In this document: positions 12,897 to 18,102 of the stretch, in pieces
Layout: every line of letters begins with the position of its first letter
How positions within the stretch are numbered: the stretch's first letter is position 1
Assembly (NCBI GenBank): GCA_017577565.1
Contig: PKRH01000070.1
Location: 1 to 18,102 of the forward strand
Reading direction: 5' to 3'
From: Thermoanaerobacterales bacterium
Lineage (GTDB): Bacteria; Actinomycetota; Acidimicrobiia; Acidimicrobiales; JACDCH01
Length of the DNA: 18,102 nt
Notes under the pieces: model-generated
What the model saw: the letters and a program-made list of their open reading frames with translations, nothing else
Told to the model about the DNA's origin: nothing
The model's database searches: none
Program-made: the position numbers and the translations under genes

Positions 12897-15320
12897 ATGC
12901 GCAAGGCCATCGCAGGTCTCGCGGCGCTCGGGATCGGGCTGTCGGCGGCCGTCGTCGCCCCGGGGCCGGCCGGCGGCGCGCCACCGGAGCCGCCGCCGAC
13001 CGGGGCGCCCGCCGTGCGGGAGCCGGCGCCCGCCATCGACCACGAGCTGCCGAACCCGCTCGAGGACAAGCGGCGCGAGCTGCGCGAGGAGGCGGTGACC
13101 CGGGTGCTGAACGGCGAGGCGACGCCGGAGCGGATCGGCTCCTCGACGGTCGTCCGGGTCGGCGAGCAGGCCGGCACCGCGGACGCCTCCGCCCAGCACG
13201 ACCGGCGCCGCGGCCACCGGCGGGGGCCGCACCCCCAGTACGTCGAGCTCGAGCGCGAGGCCACCGACCGGGTCTTCGTGCTGCTGGTCGAGTTCGGCGA
13301 CGAGCGCCACCCCGACTACCCCGACGTCGACACCGACCCCGACTGGCCGGGCCCGGCCCGCTTCGACGGGCCGCGGCACAACGAGATCCCCGAGCCCGAC
13401 CGGACCGTGGACAACTCGACCATCTGGGAGCCCGACTTCGGCCGGGAGTACTTCGAGGAGCTGTACTTCGGCACCGGTGAGGGCGTCGAGTCGCTGAAGA
13501 CCTACTACGAGACCCAGTCCTCGGGTCGCTACAGCGTCGAGGGCACGGTCACCGACTGGGTGCGGGTCCCCTACAACGAGGCGCGCTACGGCCGGTCCGA
13601 CGGCTTCCCGTGCCCCGACGCGGTGTGCACGAACACCTGGGACCTGGTGCGCGACGGCCTGGACCAGTGGGTCGCCGACCAGGAGGCGGCCGGCCGCAGC
13701 GCCGAGGAGATCGCCGCCGAGCTGGCCACCTTCGACGTCTGGGACCGCTACGACCACGACGGCGACGGGGACTTCGACGAGCCCGACGGCTACATCGACC
13801 ACCTGCAGATCATCCACGCCGGCGGCGACCAGGCGGACCAGGACCCGTGGCAGGGCGAGGACGCCATCTGGAGCCACCGCTGGTACGCGTTCGTGACCGA
13901 CGTCGGCCTCACCGGCCCGGAGGGCAACCCGCTCGGCGGCACCGAGGTCGGCGACACCGGCATCTGGGCCGGCGACTACACGATCCAGGCCGAGAACAGC
14001 GGCCTGTCGACCGTCGCCCACGAGTACGGCCACGACCTCGGCCTCCCCGACCACTACGACACGGCCGGCGGCGACAACGGCGTCGAGTGGTGGTCGCTCA
14101 TGGGCCAGAGCCGGCTGTCCGCCGAGGGCGAGCCGATCGGCACCCGGGCCGGCGACCTGTCGGCCTGGGACAAGCTGCAGCTCGGGTGGCTCGACTACGA
14201 GATCACGGTCGCCGGGCAGAACCGCACGCTGCAGCTCGGGCCCCACGAGTACAACACCCGCCTGCCCCAGGCCGTGGTGACCGTGCTGCCGCCCAAGGAG
14301 GTCGAGTTCCACCACGGCGAGCCGTTCGCCGGCGAGCGGTTCTGGTGGTCGTCCTCGGGCAACGACCTGGCCACCACGATGACGCGCCAGGTCGACCTCA
14401 CCGGCGCGACGACCGCCGCCCTCGACCTCGAGGCCCGCTTCGAGATCGAGGCCGACTACGACTACCTCTACGTCCAGGCGTCGACCGACGGGGGCGCGAC
14501 CTGGACCGCGCTGGACGGGACGGTCGCGGGCGAGCCGTTCGTCCGCGACGGCTCCGGCAGCCCGGCGATCTCCGGGTCCTCGGGCGGCGAGTGGGTGCAC
14601 GTCACCGTCCCGCTCGACGCCTACGCCGGGGCGCCGGTCGACCTGCGGTTCCTCTACCGCACCGACGGCGCCGTCGCCCCCGACGGGTTCTTCGCCGACG
14701 AGATCGTCGTCACCGCCGACGGCCGGCCGGTGGTGACGAGCGGCGCCGAGGACCCCGAGGGCGAGGGCTGGGCGCTCGACGGCTTCCGGGCCACGACCGG
14801 CACCGAGGTCGGCGAGTTCGACCACTACTACATCGCCTCCTACCGCTCGCACACCTCGTACGACCGGTACCTGGCGACGGGCCCGTACAACTTCGGCTTC
14901 CTCGACTCGCGGCCCGACTGGGTCGAGCACTTCAGCTACGAGGAGGGGCTGCTCGTGTCGTACTGGGACACCTCCCACACGGACAACAACACGAGCCAGC
15001 ACCCGGGCGAGGGCATGATCCTGCCCGTCGACGCCCACCCGCGGCCCATCCACAACCTGGACGGCCAGCCGTGGCGGTCGCGCATCCAGGTGTACGACGC
15101 GCCCTTCTCGCAGCGCCGGCCCCGCAGCTTCACCCTGCACGTCGACGGCCGGCCCAGCTACATCCGGGGCGGCGACCCCCAGCCGGTCTTCGACGACGGG
15201 GACCGGTACTGGTACCCGGAGATCCCGATGACCGGCGTCAAGCTGCCCGACGCCGGCGTCCGCATGCAGGTCCTGCGCACGGGCGACACGACGATGACCG
15301 TGCGCATCAGCAGGGGCTGA
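12897..15320 (+). CDS. Secreted M6-family (immune inhibitor A type) zinc metalloprotease
   Basis: Predicted exported zinc protease of 807 aa. The start is ATG 12897 with GGAGGAGGG 5 nt upstream, giving a Sec signal peptide (MRKAIAGLAALGIGLSAAVV, cleavage near residue 27). A pro-region with a basic patch RRRGHRR (about residues 102-108) precedes the catalytic domain, which begins near FVLLVEFGD. The zinc motif HEYGHDLGLPD lies at 375-385 (ligands His375 and His379, catalytic Glu376), followed by WWSLMGQSR. An acidic calcium-type segment, YDHDGDGDFDEPDGYIDH at 285-302, is typical of InhA proteins. Residues 482-610 form a beta-rich domain, then an InhA-like C-terminal part with LLVSYWDTSHTDN (about 685-697). 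There is no cell-wall anchor. The substrate is unknown; in Bacillus InhA degrades host proteins, but nutrient scavenging is an equally good reading here. Confidence 0.9.
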   Translation: MRKAIAGLAALGIGLSAAVVAPGPAGGAPPEPPPTGAPAVREPAPAIDHELPNPLEDKRRELREEAVTRVLNGEATPERIGSSTVVRVGEQAGTADASAQHDRRRGHRRGPHPQYVELEREATDRVFVLLVEFGDERHPDYPDVDTDPDWPGPARFDGPRHNEIPEPDRTVDNSTIWEPDFGREYFEELYFGTGEGVESLKTYYETQSSGRYSVEGTVTDWVRVPYNEARYGRSDGFPCPDAVCTNTWDLVRDGLDQWVADQEAAGRSAEEIAAELATFDVWDRYDHDGDGDFDEPDGYIDHLQIIHAGGDQADQDPWQGEDAIWSHRWYAFVTDVGLTGPEGNPLGGTEVGDTGIWAGDYTIQAENSGLSTVAHEYGHDLGLPDHYDTAGGDNGVEWWSLMGQSRLSAEGEPIGTRAGDLSAWDKLQLGWLDYEITVAGQNRTLQLGPHEYNTRLPQAVVTVLPPKEVEFHHGEPFAGERFWWSSSGNDLATTMTRQVDLTGATTAALDLEARFEIEADYDYLYVQASTDGGATWTALDGTVAGEPFVRDGSGSPAISGSSGGEWVHVTVPLDAYAGAPVDLRFLYRTDGAVAPDGFFADEIVVTADGRPVVTSGAEDPEGEGWALDGFRATTGTEVGEFDHYYIASYRSHTSYDRYLATGPYNFGFLDSRPDWVEHFSYEEGLLVSYWDTSHTDNNTSQHPGEGMILPVDAHPRPIHNLDGQPWRSRIQVYDAPFSQRRPRSFTLHVDGRPSYIRGGDPQPVFDDGDRYWYPEIPMTGVKLPDAGVRMQVLRTGDTTMTVRISRG

Positions 15321-15381
15321 CGGTGGGACGACCGACCGCCGCCCCCGCGCGCCCCACCCGCGACGTCCGAAGGAGGCGATC

Positions 15382-17106
15382 GTGACGAACCACCGCGGGA
15401 CGCTCCGGCTGGCGGCCCTGGCGCTGGCCGCCCTCACCCTCACGGCGTGCTTCCCGCCGCGCCGCCCCGGCCACCCCGGCGGCGGCCACCACGGGCCGCC
15501 GCCCATCGAGGTGCAGGTGCTGGCCATCAACGACTTCCACGGCAACCTGGCGCCGCCGAGCGGCTCGAGCGGCCGCATCGAGGACGTCGACGCCGGCGGA
15601 GCGGCCTACCTGGCCAGCCACATCGCCGCGCTCGAGGCGACGAACCCGAACACGGTCGTCGTCTCGGCCGGCGACCTCGTGGGGGCCAGCCCGCTGCTCT
15701 CGGCGCTCTTCCACGACGAGCCCACCATCGAGGCGATGAACCAGATCGGTCTGGACGTCAACGCGGTGGGCAACCACGAGTTCGACGAGGGCACCGACGA
15801 GCTGCGCCGCCTCCAGGAGGGCGGGTGCCACCCCGTCGACGGGTGCCTCGACGGCGACGGCTTCGCCGGCGCCGACTTCGAGTTCCTCGCCGCCAACGTG
15901 GTGTCGCAGGAGACCGGCGAGACGCTGTTCCCCGCCTACACGGTGAAGCGCTTCCCCGGCGGTGCCCAGGTGGCCTTCATCGGCATGACCCTCGCGGGCA
16001 CGCCGACGATCGTGACCCCCGAGGGCGTCGCCGGCTTCGACTTCCTCGACGAGGCCGAGACGGCGAACGCGCTCGTGCGCCGGCTCGAGCGACAGGGCAT
16101 CGAGAACATCATCGTGCTGGTCCACGAGGGCGGCGTCACGACCGGGGGCGGGTACAACGGCTGCGAGGGGGTGTCGGGCCCGATCGTCGACATCGTCGAG
16201 CGGCTCGACGACCAGGTCGACGCCGTCATCAGCGGCCACACCCACGAGGCCTACAACTGCGTCATCGACGGCATCCCGGTGACGAGCGCCTCGTCGTTCG
16301 GCCGGCTGGTCACGGACATGGACCTCACGATCGACCGCCGCACGAAGCGGATCACGTCGATCGCCGTCGACAACCGGATCGTGACCCGCGACGTCGAGCC
16401 CGCGCCCGGGATCGAGGCGCTGATCGCCCGCTACGACGAGCTCAGCGCGCCGCTGGCCAACCGGGTGATCGGCCGCATCACCGCCGACATCACCCGGGCG
16501 CCGAACGCGGCCGGCGAGTCGGCGCTCGGCGACGTCATCGCGGACAGCCAGCTGGCGGCGACGGCGCCCGAGCACCTGGGCGGCGCCCAGGTGGCGTTCA
16601 TGAACCCCGGCGGCATCCGGGCCGACCTCCTCTACGCCCCGAGCGGCACCGAGGCGCCGGGCGAGGTCACCTACGAGGAGGCCTTCACCGTGCAGCCGTT
16701 CGGCAACAGCCTGGTGACGATGACGCTCACCGGCGCGCAGATCGAGCGGCTGCTGGAGGAGCAGTTCTGCGGCGTGAACGCCGAGGCGCCCCGGGTGCTG
16801 CAGCCCTCGGCCGGGTTCTCGTACACGTGGTCGGCCTCGGCGGTCGGCGCGGCCGACTGCGACACGGCCGACGCCGTCGACCCGGCGTCGATCACGCTGG
16901 ACGGCGAGCCCGTCGACCCGTCGGGCACCTACCGGGTGACCGTCAACAGCTTCCTCGCCACCGGCGGCGACGGCTTCGCGGTGCTGAACGAGGGGACGGA
17001 CCGCCTCGGCGGTGCGCTCGACCTCGACGCGCTCGAGGCCTACCTGTCGGCGGCGCCCGACGGCGTCGCCCCCGGTCCCCAGGACCGCATCGGCGTCGTC
17101 GACTGA
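15382..17106 (+). CDS. Lipoprotein 5'-nucleotidase / metallophosphatase (UshA-CD73 family)
   Basis: Predicted extracellular, lipid-anchored enzyme that removes phosphate from nucleotides. It has 574 aa, the usual length for the two-domain family. The start is GTG 15382 with AAGGAGG 5 nt upstream. The lipobox LTAC ends at Cys23. The N-terminal metallophosphoesterase domain shows NDFHGN (Asp51, His53), VVSAGDLVGASPLLS, GNHEFDEG (Asn131, His132) and SGHTHE (His286, His288). The C-terminal nucleotide-binding domain shows MNPGGIRADLL (Arg413), the VQPFGNSLVTMTLTGAQI segment, FSYTWSAS and the terminal TGGDGFAVL. Several cysteines may form disulfides, which fits an exported protein. It lies 61 nt after the protease gene without a strong terminator between, so the two may be co-transcribed. 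Confidence 0.92.
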   Translation: MTNHRGTLRLAALALAALTLTACFPPRRPGHPGGGHHGPPPIEVQVLAINDFHGNLAPPSGSSGRIEDVDAGGAAYLASHIAALEATNPNTVVVSAGDLVGASPLLSALFHDEPTIEAMNQIGLDVNAVGNHEFDEGTDELRRLQEGGCHPVDGCLDGDGFAGADFEFLAANVVSQETGETLFPAYTVKRFPGGAQVAFIGMTLAGTPTIVTPEGVAGFDFLDEAETANALVRRLERQGIENIIVLVHEGGVTTGGGYNGCEGVSGPIVDIVERLDDQVDAVISGHTHEAYNCVIDGIPVTSASSFGRLVTDMDLTIDRRTKRITSIAVDNRIVTRDVEPAPGIEALIARYDELSAPLANRVIGRITADITRAPNAAGESALGDVIADSQLAATAPEHLGGAQVAFMNPGGIRADLLYAPSGTEAPGEVTYEEAFTVQPFGNSLVTMTLTGAQIERLLEEQFCGVNAEAPRVLQPSAGFSYTWSASAVGAADCDTADAVDPASITLDGEPVDPSGTYRVTVNSFLATGGDGFAVLNEGTDRLGGALDLDALEAYLSAAPDGVAPGPQDRIGVVD

Positions 17107-17120
17107 GGCGACCCGGTGAC

Positions 17121-17158
17121 GCGTGGCGGCCGGTGCCCCCGGGCACCGGCCGCCGCGC
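17121..17158. terminator. Bidirectional terminator hairpin between nucleotidase and rpsJ
   Basis: Arms 17126-17138 and 17141-17153 pair perfectly (13 bp) around a 2-nt centre, and pairing extends outward to 17121 and 17158 with one G-U pair, giving about 18 bp. It sits in the 61-nt gap between two convergent genes, 14 nt after the plus-strand stop and 9 nt after the rpsJ stop. No U tract is present in either direction, which is common in high-GC actinobacteria. Confidence 0.8.
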
Positions 17159-17167
17159 GCTCGGCCG

Positions 17168-17488
17168 TCAGGCCTGCTGGATCTTGATCTCGATGTCGAC
17201 GCCCGCGGGCAGCTCGATGCGCTGCAGCGAGTCGACCGTCTTCGGGTTCGGGTCGAGGATGTCGAGCAGCCGCTTGTGGATGCGCATCTCGAAGTGCTCG
17301 CGGCTGTCCTTGTCCTTGTGCGGTGAGCGGATGACCGTGAAGCGGTGCTTCTCCGTGGGCAGCGGGATCGGCCCTCGCACCGTCGCCTGCGTGCGGAGCA
17401 CGGTCTCGACGATCTTCTTCGTCGACTGGTCGATGACCTCGTGGTCGTACGCCTTCAGTCGGATGCGGATCTTCTGCTGGTCGGCCAT
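17168..17488 (-). CDS. rpsJ: 30S ribosomal protein S10 (uS10)
   Basis: This small-subunit head protein (NusE) also joins the transcription antitermination complex. It has 106 aa from ATG 17488, which gives the family start MADQQKIRIRLKAYDHEVID. A GTG at 17497 would add three residues. Conserved blocks follow: TVRGPIPLPTEKHRFTVIRS, PHKDKDSREHFEMRIHKRLL and LPAGVDIEIKIQ. In nearly all bacteria rpsJ is directly followed by rplC. Here a terminator hairpin and three opposite-strand genes follow, so rpsJ appears to be a single-gene transcript. Its promoter candidate lies about 330 nt upstream. Confidence 0.97.
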   Translation of the reverse strand: MADQQKIRIRLKAYDHEVIDQSTKKIVETVLRTQATVRGPIPLPTEKHRFTVIRSPHKDKDSREHFEMRIHKRLLDILDPNPKTVDSLQRIELPAGVDIEIKIQQA

Positions 17489-17599
17489 CTCACTCACTTG
17501 TCAAGGAACCGGGTCGCCCGAGGGCGTCCCGCCAGGCTACCGGGGCGCCCGGCCGGCGCGCCAACCGCTGCGGACCCGTCACGGGCCGGCGGGCGCCGG

Positions 17600-17697
17600 A
17601 CGGCCCCCAGCCGCCGCCCGACCACCCGATCCCGGCCGATGCCCCGATCGCTCGGCCGGGCGGTGGTCGCACGGCCCCCAGCCGCCGCCCGACCACC
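17600..17697. repeat. Perfect 27-bp direct repeat, two copies, in the rpsJ leader
   Basis: The same 27 bases, beginning ACGGCCCCCAGCC and ending CGACCACC, occur at 17600-17626 and 17671-17697, 71 nt apart start to start. In addition GGCGGTGGTCG (17659-17669) is the exact reverse complement of CGACCACCGCC (17690-17700), so the second copy can fold into a hairpin with an 11-bp stem, and the first copy can compete for most of the same arm. Confidence 0.85.
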
Positions 17698-17816
17698 GCC
17701 GCGGTCGAGAACGATCCGGCGGCGGAGGACGTCCCGCCACGCCCTCCACCGCCGGTACCCCGCCCGCTCAGCGCCACGGCCGTCCGCCCGGCCCGCATCG
17801 CTGATCGCCTGTCTGC

Positions 17817-17860
17817 CTTACACTGTAAGGCCACTCTGAGTGGTGGTCAACCCCTCAGAG
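17817..17860 (-). promoter_or_regulatory. Candidate rpsJ promoter overlapped by three dyads
   Basis: On the minus strand TTGACC (17850-17845) and TACAGT (17827-17822) are 17 nt apart, a good sigma-A promoter facing rpsJ, with a start near 17815. Three inverted repeats overlap it: CTTACA-C-TGTAAG (17817-17829) over the -10, CCACTC-T-GAGTGG (17831-17843) in the spacer, and CTCTGAG/CTCAGAG (17834-17840, 17854-17860) flanking the -35. The first two are compact enough to be repressor or activator sites. The symmetry is seen and regulation is inferred. Confidence 0.65.
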
Positions 17861-17915
17861 CGGTGGCGTCGGGCACAGCGCCGACCGGCGAAGGGCACGG
17901 TCGCCCCGGAACGCC

Positions 17916-17947
17916 GGTGGCCGGCCCCCAGATGGGAGCCGGCCACC
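17916..17947 (-). terminator. Terminator hairpin after tuf
   Basis: GGTGGCCGGC (17916-17925) and GCCGGCCACC (17938-17947) form a perfect 10-bp stem with a 12-nt interior that can add three more G-C pairs. It starts 27 nt downstream of the tuf stop and ends before the rpsJ promoter candidate. There is no U tract. Confidence 0.7.
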
Positions 17948-17974
17948 CGCTCGGTCTGACGCAGGTCGCGCCGA

Positions 17975-18102
17975 TTACTTGATGATCTTGGTGACGCGGC
18001 CGGAGCCGACGGTGCGGCCGCCTTCGCGGATGGCGAACAGCAGGCCCTCGTCCATGGCGATCGGCGCGATCAGCTCCACGGTCATCTCGGTGTTGTCGCC
18101 CG
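17975..18102 (-). CDS. tuf: Elongation factor Tu, C-terminal end (partial)
   Basis: EF-Tu delivers aminoacyl-tRNA to the ribosome. Only the last 41 codons and the TAA stop (17977-17975) are in the window. They read GDNTEMTVELIAPIAMDEG, then LLFAIREGGRTVGSGRVTKI and IK, the conserved end of the third beta-barrel domain. The gene continues beyond the right edge. Its position upstream of rpsJ matches the usual str-S10 order (rpsL-rpsG-fusA-tuf-rpsJ), so the insertion lies only between rpsJ and rplC. Confidence 0.97.
   Translation of the reverse strand, partial: GDNTEMTVELIAPIAMDEGLLFAIREGGRTVGSGRVTKIIK

Larger units (their letters stand above)
17489..17974. other. 486-nt tuf-rpsJ intergenic region with promoter, repeats and leader
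   Basis: No credible gene is seen. Going along the minus strand it holds the tuf hairpin (17916-17947), the candidate rpsJ promoter with dyads (17817-17860), a leader of about 330 nt containing two copies of a 27-bp repeat (17600-17626 and 17671-17697) with an 11-bp inverted repeat, and a small CGCCC/GGGCG hairpin (about 17515-17526) near the rpsJ start. Confidence 0.65.

Noticed and set aside
12822..15578. 918-residue open frame on the minus strand opposite the protease gene
   Set aside because: It is a GC-driven antisense shadow: Val/Gly/Asp/Arg-rich with no recognisable domain, and it spans two clearly real plus-strand genes and their ribosome-binding sites.
12897..17106. Plus-strand block considered as a transposon or phage insertion
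   Set aside because: No transposase, integrase, terminal inverted repeats or target duplication is visible at the edges, and base composition and codon use look like the flanks. It is more likely an old rearrangement than a recent mobile element.
17499..17504. Perfect TTGACA hexamer just upstream of rpsJ on the minus strand
   Set aside because: A -10 at the right distance would lie inside the rpsJ coding sequence and none is present. The better promoter is at 17822-17850.
17600..17697. Repeat pair considered as a minimal CRISPR array
   Set aside because: There are only two copies, the 44-nt interval between them is partly complementary to the repeat itself, and there are no cas genes nearby.
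15447..17804. 785-residue plus-strand frame over the nucleotidase, rpsJ and the leader
   Set aside because: It is an Arg/Pro-rich frame in another phase of the nucleotidase gene that then runs antisense through rpsJ. It has no domain support.

Overview
The window is a high-GC bacterial chromosome segment (roughly 70% G+C by eye). It carries most of the S10-spc ribosomal protein gene cluster on the minus strand, in the canonical bacterial order: tuf | rpsJ | rplC-rplD-rplW-rplB-rpsS-rplV-rpsC-rplP-rpmC-rpsQ-rplN-rplX-rplE-rpsN-rpsH-rplF-rplR-rpsE-rpmD-rplO | secY-adk-map. High GC, frequent GTG starts, a zinc-ribbon (type Z) S14, actinobacterial-looking protein sequences and a candidate leaderless gene point to an actinobacterium. 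Acidimicrobiia is my guess, but the window alone does not settle it.

Layout. Positions 1-71 are not genomic. They align with a degraded Illumina Nextera i7 adapter oligo, so the contig end lies inside map and that gene is truncated by the assembly. From 72 to 12080 every gene is on the minus strand and tightly packed, with 1-4 nt overlaps or gaps of a few bases. The one larger gap is the 168 nt between rplO and secY, which holds two strong hairpins. From 12081 to 17106 the cluster is interrupted. After a 380-nt promoter-bearing gap come three plus-strand genes: a 61-aa unknown protein (probably leaderless), a secreted M6 / immune-inhibitor-A-type zinc metalloprotease, and a lipoprotein 5'-nucleotidase. 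They end at a strong hairpin facing the convergent rpsJ gene. From 17168 to the end, rpsJ has its own candidate promoter and a leader of about 330 nt with repeats and dyads, followed by the 3' end of tuf and its hairpin.

How the genes work together. The minus-strand genes supply ribosomal proteins of both subunits plus SecY, adenylate kinase and methionine aminopeptidase, the usual growth-linked set. The plus-strand block encodes two exported hydrolases, which could release peptides and nucleosides/phosphate outside the cell. The block separates rpsJ from rplC, so the normally single S10 transcript must be made as at least two units. A candidate sigma-A promoter for each half is visible.

The most notable points are this split of the S10 operon, the repeat-rich rpsJ leader and promoter dyads, the long charged tails on L22 and S3, the recurrent GTGATG stop/start junctions, and the adapter artefact at the left end. 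I see no CRISPR array, tRNA, rRNA, insertion sequence or phage gene, and no evidence of a wholly new multi-gene system.
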